NCBI GenBank assembly: GCA_009760855.2
Contig: WPIO01000065.1
Span: 2,019,001-2,079,000, forward strand
Length of the DNA stretch: 60,000 bases
Reading direction: 5' to 3'
DNA from: Cristatella mucedo
Taxonomy: Eukaryota; Bryozoa; Phylactolaemata; Cristatellidae
In this document: piece after piece, positions 36,201 through 46,794 of the stretch
Numbering within the stretch: the first letter of the stretch is position 1
Layout: each line of letters begins with the position of its first letter
The notes under the pieces: generated by a model
What the model saw: the letters and a program-made list of their open reading frames with translations, nothing else
Databases searched by the model: none
What the model was told of the DNA's origin: nothing
Program-made: the position numbers and the translations under genes

Positions 36201-37510
36201 CGTGCGTTCACTAGCCTTTTCAGCGGAGGGCAGTGATACCCACTGCGATGGGAGAGGCTCTGCCTTGCAAGCTACCAGTGAGCCGATCATTATTGCTATG
36301 AATCCCTGGCAATTCCCAAGTCCCACGTTTGGCTGCCCGAAATGACAGACCACGAATCTTCCAGCCATCCTGATGTCGGCTTGAAACAGAGTCACAGTAA
36401 TAATAATAATAATAATAACAATAATGCACTTGATAAAGCGCCCTCGGAGAACTTAATCTCTTTCTAGGCACTTTACATTTGCTGCAAAGGGAAATGCAAT
36501 TGAATGGTAAGTAAAATCATGCTTGAAAAACAAACAAAAGAATAATTTGGTTAGGGGTGACATGCACAGGGTCAGCATGCAAATGCGGTTAGTGGCAGAA
36601 TGCACAGTGTGAGCACGCATAAGCACATGAAGGACGAATTACAGGGACCCATTAAATGCTGCTATAAATAGGTGTTTTTAGTTTTTTTTAAAGTGGTCAA
36701 GTCAGGGTATTTTTAGGCGCAAGTCTGGAGAGAGTTCCAGGCTTTGGGAGCATACGAACCATATGCACGGTCTCCAAAAAATTGAGGTTTGTACGCTATA
36801 TTTGTAAACTGTTGGATTCCGAAAAGCGGGTGTTACGATGCTTGGCCTGGTGGGGAGTATATCTGAGAGATAGGCCGGAGCCAAAGAATTAAATAACCTA
36901 AAAGTGAGCGACAAAACCTTGAAGTCAATCCGTTGCTTGACTGGTAGCTAGTGCAGGTCGGCGAGAAGTGGAGTAACGTGGAAACTGCGACGCTCACGAC
37001 AGACAAGCCTAGTTGCAGAGTTTTGCACCAGCTGCAATCGACTGATCGCACATGTCCAGCAAGCAGTGAGTTGCAGAAGTCGAGACGGGATGTCACGAAT
37101 GGATGGACCAACATGAACGTGGTATCCTTATCTAAAAAAGCCCGAATTTATCAACGTTATGAAGCTGAAAATAGTCAGATTTGACTGTGGTGCTGATATG
37201 GTCGTCTAACGAGAGCTCGCTTTGGAATATGACAACTGTAGCTGTTTGGCATTGCCGTTCGCCCCAATGTCAAATGCTGGCTAGCTGAGCCGGCCTTTTC
37301 CGTCTACTTACTCTCATGATTGTTCCTTCCCAAACTGGTGGCACCTCTGCAACAAATAGAATTCCGAACCATTGGCAGGAAGAGTGCGGACATGCATCCA
37401 ATGCTCGAAGGAATCGATGGGCGGCGCTGCTTCGTACCGCAGGCAAAGGGCGCTTGTGCCGAGCACGCCGCCAGCAGGCATCCGAATACAGCTATCGCGA
37501 TCACGTTCAT
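33234..37510 (-). CDS. Ependymin-related secreted protein gene, six exons, one frameshift
   Basis: Exons read on the minus strand: 37510-37438, 37346-37312, 34278-34141, 34025-33856, 33712-33622 and 33300-33234 (stop TAA 33236-33234). All junctions are GT-AG and the phases join. Exon 1 encodes a signal peptide (MNVIAIAVFGCLLAACSAQA). Exon 2 gives CEVPPVWEG, the family's N-terminal C..PP.WEG motif. Exon 3 gives RLSYDKLGQRVRIVEKV and an NTT glycosylation site. Exon 4 gives YTVDLKNKYC, then SFRPFE, then GEAYIGA and GVLVTFWE. Exon 5 gives FYWFGEFTLPHCLPI. Exon 6 ends IGIKDPNVFIP, then ILCN and stop. Four mature cysteines match the two disulfides known in the family. About 190 residues is a normal length. 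Ependymin-related proteins are secreted, calcium- and lipid-binding-like glycoproteins; a role here is inference. Exon 4 carries a +1 frameshift between SFRPFE and GEAYIGA, so this copy is either a young pseudogene or an assembly error. Introns are about 91, 3033, 115, 143 and 321 bp. The exon 4 donor (GTTCAAG) is weak, and a GT 6 bases downstream also fits the phase. Confidence 0.87.
34700..35200 (-). pseudogene. Diverged LINE family A-like 3' portion, in intron 2 of the ependymin-related gene
   Basis: Order and wording match the family-A complement (GCACGATCTCCA.., ACCTAAAAGTGAGTGACATA, TGGTAGCCCATGCAG) but with heavy divergence. It is an older subfamily or copy. The tail is barely recognisable near 34700. 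Confidence 0.6.
36395..37240 (-). pseudogene. LINE family A 3' portion, in intron 2 of the ependymin-related gene
   Basis: The 3' end is (ATT)n then the hairpin tail at 36395-36485. The body matches the 13-14 kb copy through the C-terminal RT region (VTSRLDFCNSLLAG, LTFRLFNSLAPAYLSD in shifted frames) and stops near 37240, about 70 bp from exon 2 of the host gene. It is on the same strand as the host gene. Confidence 0.85.
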
Positions 37511-38829
37511 GTTAAAGCGTTTCCACGGATTTTTGTCAGTGTCCAGCAAAGACAGACCTCTAATCTGGGAATTCAGATGCAGAGCGGAGCGAGAGGAGTG
37601 TAGGAAAGGGGCGTGTTAGTCAGCTGGTGAAAGGCAATGTTCCGGCCAGAGCTGGTAAGGTGGCTAGCTGTCTTTGTTTACAGGCTGAGGTTCAGCGATT
37701 AGCTGTGCCTCAACCTGAGATAGCTAATCAGTTGCTAATAGTTTCTGTCTTGCCTTGGTAGCCGCCACCTCTCCAAGCACGATAAAAGGAAAAGTACTCA
37801 GTGGCACATGGGTTTGGTTTTCTCCATCTTTTTCTGCAAATCATATCAGACCGAAGCAAGCATTTGGTATGATTGCCGTAACTTCGAGCTGGAGGAAGCA
37901 GACCCGGCAATCGTAGATTTATCGAATAAATCCTTCGCTAGGTAGATACTTAAATACCCCTGCGGTGCAATGATGATGTTTTATAGTTCTCCGAGTAAGC
38001 CAATAGATGCATTATCATAACCTCATATCAAATTATTTGGAATGCATCTACTCTTAATTAACCGTCCAGTGCAGTGCTATCAACTTTAATTCCCATCTTA
38101 GCGGAGACGTCGATTGATTGACAGCTGACACCAGACATCAGACATCACATTACTGTGCGCAAATGTTAGACTGCCGAAAGCTGGCGATGTGTATACGCCC
38201 TAAAAGTCTGCGGTAGATTGTACTAAGATTGCTCCCACCACCGCCTTATCTTTGGCGTCTATTTTTCACGATGGTCACCTGAGTTTATTCGAAGCCCACA
38301 GAGCTATATCTATTGTTTCCTCAGAGAAGGTGGTTTTATGAAGACAGCAGGTCGCGTAGAATTGTACGTGCTCTGTAATCTCTTTCACCCTCAGTCGACG
38401 ATTCAAAGACGGAAATAATAAAACGCTTCCTCAGGTCGCTTTAATGGTAGACACGTTGTGCCTTTCAACCTGCAGCGGAGGCTTGGATTACGAACGCTAC
38501 GGCTAAAGAGTCACACTGGTTACGGACACCAGGGTTGGCGAAAAACGTGGATTGGGTTTCGAGCACGGTCCCAAACTTAAAAAAGAACCGTCGTTTACCT
38601 GTGTGCAAGAAACTAAATGCTGGAGCACTATACATAGTTTTCTATTGTCCACAAGTTTAAATCGTGATTATTTATCATTGCAGTAGAGCTAACCTGCCGT
38701 GCTTCAACATCATGTGAAACGTTGACCGGCAACCGTTTCTGAGGTCCATTTCAAATTGGAAGGTTCTGTATCTGCCGGGCCGGCTATATGCAGACTGGAA
38801 TGTAAGCCTTTTAATCGGCGTCGCTCAGT
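37511..38829. other. Region upstream of the ependymin-related gene
   Basis: It should contain the promoter. A CACGCCCCTTTCC box on the minus strand near 37605 is the only candidate element; no TATA box is seen near the ATG. Confidence 0.35.
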
Positions 38830-39470
38830 TGTTGGATAGCCTATTAAAATTCCACCTGCTAAATGTCAGCTCGCTGAAAACCAAGGAGTTACTTATCCGC
38901 GATTAGACTGTCCTGGCGAAGCTAGATTCATTTCTGCTTACCGAAACTCGGATGTCACCCTGCTCACGTACCTGTATATCTGAGACCACCCCAACTGGAT
39001 TCTCTTTCTTTCAGTCCATGCGTTCTGACAAGGTAATGGCTGGGTCGCAATTGTCGTTCGTTATTGCTTGGCAATAAGATATGCAGTTTTTCGCATGGGC
39101 CATCGTTTGAATCTGTTGCAGTCAGATTCTCATCAAACACAGTGCCTCTCACTGTTGTGATATAATGACCTCCTTCTGTTTGTTAAAAAATGTTTTTTTT
39201 TTATAGACGAGATTACGGAGTTCCTTACTAAAATGTTTGTCTATGACAGGCAGTTACTAATTGCAGGTTACATCAATATTCACGTTGACAACTCTAGCCA
39301 CAGCCAGGTCAGTCCATTTCTTGCCTGTCTCGAAAATGGTTTGGTCCAACAAGTTAATCATACTGCTCACGTCAGTGGCCATATCCTAGATCTCGTGAAC
39401 ACGATCGATGTCTGCCCCACCCCATTGACCTTGTGGTGACCCACTGACCCTCTCAGATCATTGCTAGATC
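38830..39470 (+). pseudogene. LINE fragment: APE-type endonuclease domain
   Basis: Degenerate frames read NVSSLKTKELLI near the start, then FLLTETRMS and PTGFSFFQ. After a frame change comes LLIAGYINIHVDNSS (family: GDFNIHVDD), then FLACLENGLVQQVNHTAHVS and GHILDLV. These are the mid and C-terminal motifs of the apurinic-type endonuclease of L2/CR1-like LINEs. The catalytic GDFN is mutated to GYIN and stops interrupt the frame. No reverse transcriptase follows, so this is a 3'-truncated or rearranged copy, possibly of family A. Confidence 0.75.
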
Positions 39471-39987
39471 TCGTTTACTGTACCTGCTCCGTTGTGCGTG
39501 CAGGGTGAGGTAGGAGAACATTTGGTCGAGTGCGGCATCCTCGATGTCAGTAGGATCGTGGGCATGGGTCACAAGAGAAAATCCAGTGCACGAATATCTC
39601 AGCTGAATGAGTGAGATAACATTCAAAAATGAGTTTTAAACCACATATGACGAGGAAAGATCGATTTTTTTTTCACGCAGAATTGAATTGAGATCAGATA
39701 AGTCTGAGATAAAGAAGGTCTTGGCACCTGGGCGCTTGTTGGTTGAACTCAGAACAGTAAGTTCGAAAGACTGCTTCGAGGGGATAGCAAACGGCTAGAA
39801 ATTGAAGGATGGATTCAGGAAAAAGCGCGACTCCATTGCCAGTTTGATGGATCTATGGACGTGGAAGAAGGAGTTGCCCGTTGGGGCTGCTTTTTTAGTG
39901 ATCTGGAAGTTAACCTTTTATTTTAGACAGGTCTCGGTCTATGCGACCGGGTAGAAGCGTATATAGAATAAGGGTCACTTAGTAATA

Positions 39988-40188
39988 GTGGAAAGACAGG
40001 AGTTAAAGTTGGGCCACCGGTTTTATTGCAAGCCTGAAGACCGCCGAATTAGGAGATTTGCAGTAACGCTTGAGAGAGATTGTGTTGAGAGGTTCGAGGT
40101 AATACTAGGAATAGCAAACTCCGCTCGCGGCATCCTCGTCGGCATTGGGCCGTCTTTCCTTTCTCAACGCATAATCTACGGAAATTAG
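39988..40188 (+). CDS. Open frame with weak Calx-beta-like pattern (fragment)
   Basis: The 66-residue frame contains RRFAVTLERDCVERFEVILG followed by NSARG and LVGIGPSF. The order (strand, acidic-Cys turn, E.F.V.L strand, SARG, G.G) resembles the C-terminal half of Calx-beta repeats, but no full domain is present. A donor-like GAG/GTAATA lies near 40099 and an acceptor-like TTTTATTGCAAG just before the conserved part. It may be a single exon, a decayed fragment or chance. Confidence 0.22.
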   Translation: MERQELKLGHRFYCKPEDRRIRRFAVTLERDCVERFEVILGIANSARGILVGIGPSFLSQRIIYGN

Positions 40189-41070
40189 CAAGACCAATTG
40201 CATTAAGAATATATTTATTTGAACGACGATAACAAATTCATAATAGATAATCACTATTGTAACTAAAAAGCTGATTTTTAGCAATCGGCGAATCTAAAGC
40301 TGCCGCCGGCGTTGGGGAGATTAACCCAGTCACAAGCTGTAAGCTCTTAGATGTCAACAGGCACGTAATTTCTTACTTGCTATGGCCCAACAACAAACAG
40401 ATAATCTTGTCATATATCAGAGAAACATATCATAGCTGTGTCTATATTCGTATACGATGTCCGCAAGAACTCAGGTTTTTAGGAGAAAATTCTGTAACGG
40501 ACAAGAAGCACTAGTAGCGTTCGGTATCGGGATTTGGAGTTTTGAAGGTCATTTGGTTAAATTATGTATGCATGAGCATTAGTCTCTAACTTAACAAAGC
40601 TGCAGCACTAAAGCGAGTGCAACAAACGTGGATTTCTAAAGGACATTCGCCTATCGTGCACACAGCAATCAGTGTGACTCTAGTTGCAACGTTTCGATGA
40701 GACGTAAACGTTGACATCAGAAATGACTGCACTGCTCTACGTATAGAACGCTCCCATACTCGGGCTTTCTTATTGGTTTTATTTCACATTACGAAGGAAA
40801 AACGTGGTGGCTGCTGAGGATTATTTCATTTAGGGGAACCAAAGCAGATATAGCAGAGCACCTCGACGTCAGGAGCACTAGCTTATGCCCAATAACCTAC
40901 GCTTTTCGGCAGCAGCAAATGGCGTATGGCCACGAATTAATTAACTGCCAAGGTCTAGCGCCGCATAGGCGGTCCTGCTTGACTTACTTTTGCCTTTTTT
41001 CTCTGCTCAGCGAGAAATAGCGGAGCAGAGCCAAGCTCAAAGTCTCGATAGTTTTCACACTATAAGATTG

Positions 41071-41742
41071 TTAATGGTATAATATTTTATTGAGGAAGTC
41101 AATAATTCCAACATCAGCTATGTCGGTAGTAGCTATGTCGGTGAAATTAAACTCCGGATCTGCAAAACCTTCCTCGCCTTCTGACTTATGCACTCTCCTA
41201 AAGAAAGATGGCCGATCCTCGTTGGATGGTTGGTGACGTGGAGCGCAGGGAGATTTGGAACTTGTTTGGTGACGCATACAAAAATGCGTGGATGTGAAAT
41301 AGAACGGCGTTCCTGCCAGTTTGACGCCTTGACGGGTCCGCTATCTTGAATTGACAGTCGCTCAAGTGGGCAGTCGGCTCCGACCAATGATCGAAATAGA
41401 ATACGTCACGGCTCTTTTTTGCCCTCTGTACCCGCACGTAAGCATACCAGAATTATATAGATAACAAATATATTTTCTACGCATTGTCTAATATTATCAA
41501 AGAAATTATATCCGGCGAGCCGCAATTGTTCACTTTACCTTCAAGATTTCTCTTGCAGTGTTAGCATACGAATCAATGTGTCCAGAGATTTTCTTGATCC
41601 CCGTAAGAAGTACCAAAGTATACCTTATAGGCCGCACACATCAAAACAGAAACTTACGCGGAAAACCTTTGCCCCCTTATGCGGTGAAATTCTTTGTTTG
41701 TTCTTGATAAATGAATTTCAGATGCAGGAAAATGCATCTTCT
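41071..41742 (-). CDS. Possible multi-exon gene, unrecognised (low confidence)
   Basis: Minus-strand segments with splice-like ends read as open frame. One lies about 41742-41660, after acceptor GCTTGCACTCAG and up to donor GTAAGTTT (KMHFPASEIHLSRTN..). A second is about 41625-41540, ending EILK before GTAAAG (..KKISGHIDSYANTAREILK). A third begins near 41430 after GGGTACAG (RAKKSRDVFYFDHWSEPTAH). A last one, 41207-41071, follows TCTTTCTTTAG and ends DFLNKILYH and stop, overlapping an AATAAA. Phases of the first three join, but the first intron would be only about 34 bp and the join to the last exon is uncertain. No family recognised. It could be chance open frame. Confidence 0.25.
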
Positions 41743-42189
41743 GAGTGCAAGCAACCGATTATGCCGTGTACATAAAATATGGTAGTTCAGTATTCTTATT
41801 CTCTGTAATAAATTCAACTAAAATGTCTGTTTGAGGTGCGTGTACTCCTCGATGAACGCTATTCTGCAGTATTTTTTCCACTGAACCCTCAATGGACTGC
41901 CGTAGCAGCACGATATATATTTTTAGAACTGACGGCCTTAACAGTGCCGAACCGTAAAACCTGGAAATTTCAAAAATGAAATTGTCCTGACCGCAGTAGC
42001 GAATTGTTTATGGAACAGTAGCTTTTCTCTATTTACTTCAGGCTTGAGTAATTATAAAACACACTTTAAAACCTAGGACAAGAACTAAATTGAACTCGTA
42101 ACTTTTATTATTATTATTTCCAGTATGGTATTAGAGCAAACCAAATCTTCATATTTTACACTTCAGCAAGTTTAGAAAAGATTTTCTCC

Positions 42190-42870
42190 GAAGTAATATT
42201 ACTAATAATAATAATATTTGAACAATATATGCCAGCACTAAACGATAACCACATTTCTTTCAGATCACTCTTAACTATTCTGAAAAGGAAGCTTTTCCAA
42301 TACTAAATGACGATATGCAAAGTGTCGTGATGCACAGGCACACAAGGGAAATTCACACGTATGGAACAAGTGCAGTGAAAAGGTATCGGGTTTACGCTTA
42401 TTTGTGATTTCTAGTAAGTTCGTGACGTTTTACTAGGGTGAGCTCACATTTTTGTAAGCTTAAGAATTAAATACAAGAATTGCCAAGTGGTAGAGGTTAC
42501 TTAGAGGCACAGCTAAGCGACCTGAGTCAGGAAAGCTGGTCTTACGATATATTGCATGATTGGGAACTTGTTCAGATAGGTATACTTGAGGGGGAAATTA
42601 ATGAACCGACAAAGATGTGACGCAAACATAAATTCAATGCAAGGCTGCAAGGTTTTGAATCATCCGTAACAATTTTTCTAACAGCCAGGAGGATCTACGA
42701 GTATCAGTAAGTTGCAGACGACAAACATTAATTTTACAAATGCGTAGAGCAGCTTGGCAATGGTATCCGTGTTTAAGCAGGTAGACATTAATGCAATGGC
42801 GCAAAACTTGAAATAGGTAGACGTGACTGGTGACTCAGAAAGTCTTAGTTCTGATTAATCTGTCGCAGCT
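42190..42870 (-). pseudogene. Very diverged LINE family A-like remnant
   Basis: It starts with an AATAATAATAAT tail-like run and ends with a stretch (GGTATCCGTGTTTAAGCAGG.., GAAATAGGTAGACGTGAC) that aligns by eye with the family-A thumb region on the complement. No open frame. Confidence 0.4.
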
Positions 42871-43616
42871 TCTGATACTCTTGATCTCCACCTCATTCTC
42901 TATCGTCTATGGCAGGCATTACGGGGACCTGCACTGTTTTTTAAGGTCATGTCAAAGAGACATTTTCGAGCCCAGATGACAAAGTTGGCGGCACCCGATG
43001 AGTCTATTAAAGTACGGGGTACGATTGTAGGCCCAATTTTTCACATTTAATGGTAGCCATCTTGTATATGTAAGCGTAAAACCCACTCCGGTTTTCACCA
43101 TTTGTGTTCAGATGAAAGCCAGCTGTACCGACGCTTTGATCCCTCACTGCCTTTCAACTATTAAAACCGCGTCGGAAAATCTAGTAGAACTCAAAAAGTC
43201 TCCAGTCTGACCTTTGAAAAGGGCTCAGCTATCAAAGCTCCTGTACCTTTCGTAGGGAATCGGGTTATACAGTTTCAAACGATTCCCTCACTAGATGACC
43301 TCACTAGCCGTGGAGTCAAGTGTGCCACCCTTCAGCTGCTTATCAATAGAACTGTTCGCCGTGCTTTTACAGGTATGCCACATTTGAGCCATTACATGCA
43401 TTTTCGGCATTCCGTTTAAACATCTTTCAGACTCCCTACTCGACTGGCTTTTCTTCCCGTCCACTCGATGAGACACTCAGTTGAGTCACAGCACTGCTGA
43501 AAGGCTTTGCAGTTGTGAAAGCCGCAACGGTCTCACTATCTACTTTGTTCTAGCCAACCCGTGCCAGCTCCCTATCAAGCAGCCTATAAACTTTTAAGCT
43601 TTTGTTTCTCACTTTA

Positions 43617-43729
43617 AATTTTTTATTCTTTAGCTTAGATTCACAAGTCTGAAATTCCTCCTAATCAGGCTCAATTTTTTTATTCTTTAGCTTAGATTCA
43701 CAAGTCTGAAATTCCTCCTAATCAGGCTC
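43617..43729. repeat. Tandem duplication, 56-bp unit
   Basis: TTATTCTTTAGCTTAGATTC through CTCCTAATCAGGCTC is repeated head to tail (43617-43672 and 43673-43729), differing by one T in a T-run. This indicates a recent duplication. Confidence 0.92.
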
Positions 43730-44335
43730 CTCGTTGCACCATCCGCCCATTCAACTCAGGTGCATTACCTGTGACTCTTATAAAAAGACCACGCCTTTTT
43801 CTTTAAATCTCCAAGCTAAAACTCACCAGCGAATGAAATCAAACACTGTCCGTATCACTGATCAAGTGCGAGCTTAAAATTGGTGACTTTGGTGCGGCGT
43901 CACCTATTAATACAACCTTTCTTTTCTCCACATTTAAATTTTCTAGCAAGAAACTTGGTCATCTCGGGAAGCAGTAAAAATTCTTACTTGAACAATTCTT
44001 GTGATCTATATTCTCAAAGTCAAAGTTTTCCTGGTGATGTCTTGCGTCTGAGTTACATCGAAATACAATCTGGCTGAAAAAATCCACCTGGAAAGAAGAA
44101 ACTCCCTCAAAAAAGCACGAGCACACTTCGCAGTGTCAAGGGCAACTGCTTCAGTAGCCTCATTTACGTGGCAGCACAGGAGCCTCAGGGGGCTCATTTC
44201 TGGTTAAAATCGGCACTAAAGAACTACCTAATGTGAACTCAAACCCATTACCTTGATCGCGAAGTTTAAGCGCTATACAATTATGCTGAAAAGAAGTTCC
44301 CGTTCCAATGCTCTGTCCGATGACAAGTCCTAAGA

Positions 44336-44935
44336 ATGCTGCTTTTCTGGATCGTCTATACGGATTCGAGCGGTTTAGCTGCAGTCCATCAGGTGAAGCA
44401 CACGTTAGCTGTTGACTTCAAGGTTGTGTCGCTCACTTTTAGGTCACTTCATTCTTTGACTCCATCCTATCTCTCAGATCTACTCCCCGCCAGGCCAAGC
44501 ATCGTATCACCCGCTTTTTGGAATCCAACAGTTTATCAGTACCTCGTACAGACCTCAAATCCTTTGGAGACCGTGCATTTAGTTCGTATGCTCCCAAAGC
44601 CTGGAACTCCCTCCCGACTTGCCTCAGAACATCCCCAGATTCGACCACATTTAAAAAGAACTTAAAAACACCTAATTAGGACAACATTTAGTGGGTCCCT
44701 GTGATTCGTCCTTCATGTGCTTATGCTTGGTGACACTGTACATGCAGCCACTAACCACATTTGCATGCTGACCCTGTGCATGTCATTCCTAACCATGTTA
44801 TTCAGGTTGTTTATCGGGCATTATATTACTCACCATTCAATCGCGTTTCCCTTTGCAGTGAATGTAAAGCGCCTAGAGAGAGATTGAGTTCTCTGAGGTT
44901 GCTTTATCAAGTGCATTATTATTATTATTATTAGC
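44336..44935 (+). pseudogene. LINE family A 3' end
   Basis: Coding remnants (FKVVSLTFRSLHSLTPSYLS, DLLP, then in another frame TDLKSFGDRAFSSYAPKAWN) run into the family 3' UTR and end in the hairpin tail with (ATT)n at about 44935. A trace of a more 5' RT segment (SDESQLYRRFDPSLPF, corresponding to YADDTQLYLCFDPSQP) is visible at about 43100-43160. Confidence 0.82.
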
Positions 44936-45069
44936 TATTTATCCACTCGGCGGCCTATTAATGAATTGGCTTACGACCCCAGTCGCTGGATTGAGCCGTC
45001 GAGTTCCAAGTGATCGCCTGTTGATCTCTTTCAGAAAAGTACACAGTCCCCTCGGGTCTCTCAAAATAT

Positions 45070-45118
45070 TGACCTTCGCTGCGGCTGACCAACAGGAAAC
45101 GAGCCGCAGCGAAGGTCA
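45070..45118. repeat. Perfect 17-bp hairpin
   Basis: TGACCTTCGCTGCGGCT at 45070-45086 is exactly complementary to 45102-45118, with a 15-base loop. It is GC-rich and lies in otherwise unremarkable spacer. Confidence 0.9.
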
Positions 45119-45179
45119 CCCTACCCGATCTGCAACCACTGGGGCAGCTCAAAATCAAGTTTTTTTTTACTGCCACGCC

Positions 45180-46400
45180 TAGTCCCCTTTGTAGAGTGTG
45201 GTTAACCTGGAAGCCGAAGAAAAATCACTCACGGGCAAGTGCTGCCTTACTGACACATCCAGTGCTTGTGGCAGTAACGACTGGGATCGCATGGCGTCCA
45301 AGCTCAACAGGGATATGGAAAATGTACCTCGAGCGCATTATTCAGATGACCAGTTGAGTATATGAGGTAAATAGGCCAATTTACTAACTGACCTACCAGG
45401 GCTCCACAGTTTTTACTGAGATTATTGGGAAAATGCCGTACAAGGTTCTCAAAATAGACTTGATCCAGCACGATTAGACCTCAGTGGGCATTTAGGAAGC
45501 TTCTCTATTCCCTGGAATCTAATTTCGAGTAGGTCATTGATGCTTACACTAGGCTTCTAGAACTAGTGATAAACGTATTCAATCTTCAATCATTTCAAAC
45601 AAAATTAAGAAGTGAGACTTGTAATAAGCTTTAAGCTAGGTAAATCTATGTGTGGATCTCGTCTAGAAGTAACAGTCAACGGTATTACGACCACTTGTTC
45701 TGATTTTGAGGAGGCAAATTACACGCGACCTTGAGATCCTTTTCAAGTTGTCGATTAGTATTTTTACATATGCAACCACTCAAAATGACCTTCATTTTAG
45801 GCTTATTGAGAGGAAACAGACGGCTCAAGAGAATCGTGAGAATACTGAACATAAACCTCTTACCACCCTCTTGCTACGAGCGGGCTGTCTACAGGAGATA
45901 TGCATTTCATGAATTATGCAGGCGGCTGAATAAACCAATAATATCTTTGAACGAGGGTAGCTAAACCACAATAGGCAATCACGATCGTACCAAAGAGTAA
46001 GCTAAGAGCTGGCGTACCTATATTAACAGGACGTCTAGTGCGAAAGCACAGGCTGGTAGGGCAGTTGGTTCGGGGCAGCATGCTGACTAGATGCAACCAT
46101 ACTTGGCATTGTGGGACGGTTTCTCGAAGAGCTATTGTAAAAGCAATCTCTGGCGAAGAAACTAACGTTAGAAGCATTAATCGATTGTAACTCTTCTGAA
46201 AAATCAGGCAACCACGCGGAACATCAGTTGACTTTGTCTTGCCGGTCTAAATCCTAGTCCGCATTTGAGAAGTTAATGCCAGAAGCTACCCGAGGCTGAA
46301 AGATTCACTAGCATTTTGGCGGTAGTCGCCACGTAACAGCGCTCATTAACTTGTAACTCAGCATTGACCAACTCCGCCAGGATCCGCCCTTGATTGACAC
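45180..46400. other. Spacer upstream of the membrane-protein gene
   Basis: Overlapping open frames at 45706-45964 show no family motif. Confidence 0.4.
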
Positions 46401-46402
46401 GC

Positions 46403-46447
46403 CCCCAAAGAGGCTATATAGGCAGCTGTCAGCCCCTTTCAGTAGAC
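46403..46447 (+). promoter_or_regulatory. TATA/initiator core promoter
   Basis: TATATAGG at 46415-46422 is followed 26 bases later by an initiator-like TCAGTAG whose A is at 46441. A CACGCCCCC GC/KLF-type box lies just upstream. The predicted start leaves about 10 bases of 5' leader before the ATG at 46451. Motifs are seen directly; promoter activity is inferred. Confidence 0.45.
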
Positions 46448-46450
46448 CTG

Positions 46451-46509
46451 ATGAGTGGCGAGTCTGTCGATAGCTCCGAGAGACAAAAGCCACCGATTAG
46501 ACGAATGGG
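46451..46509 (+). CDS. First coding exon of a putative single-pass membrane protein gene
   Basis: ATG at 46451 opens MSGESVDSSERQKPPIRRM plus two bases, then the donor GGTAAGC (GT at 46510). The exon follows a TATA box and initiator by about 10 bases of leader. The short, charged N-terminus ending RQKPPIRRM looks like the cytoplasmic tail of a type II membrane protein, because exon 2 begins with a hydrophobic helix. I do not recognise the protein. Joining to exon 2 completes a glycine codon across the intron, which supports the model. The intron is 285 bp (46510-46794). Confidence 0.5.
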
Positions 46510-46794
46510 GTAAGCTTTGCCGCCCTGCCAGCAGCAAGATAACTCGAAAACGACGTGGCAGTTGCCGACCTGGGGCCACAATGTGCTGCATTCGCTTAGG
46601 CAAGTGCACTTCCGAACCAGGGGATGGTGGGCAGCTGCTGTTGGCATGTGCTTCTTAGCTGTCGTAAGTGTGCATTAATGAATGGTAAGAATGGTGTTGC
46701 CGGCACAATTTGGAGATAGGCTGGTATCACTACATAGGGGAATGCACGGGTGTGGCGATCGCTGCAATGACGGTACTATTTTTGCTTTTTCCAG

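Noticed and set aside
37304-37549. Single 81-residue secreted peptide starting with the signal peptide
   Set aside because: The frame after PFAC is intronic; splicing at 37438/37346 gives the ependymin motif CEVPPVWEG.
41559-41602. Plus-strand 44-bp mini-exon with good acceptor and donor
   Set aside because: It has no partner exon and overlaps the better minus-strand candidate.
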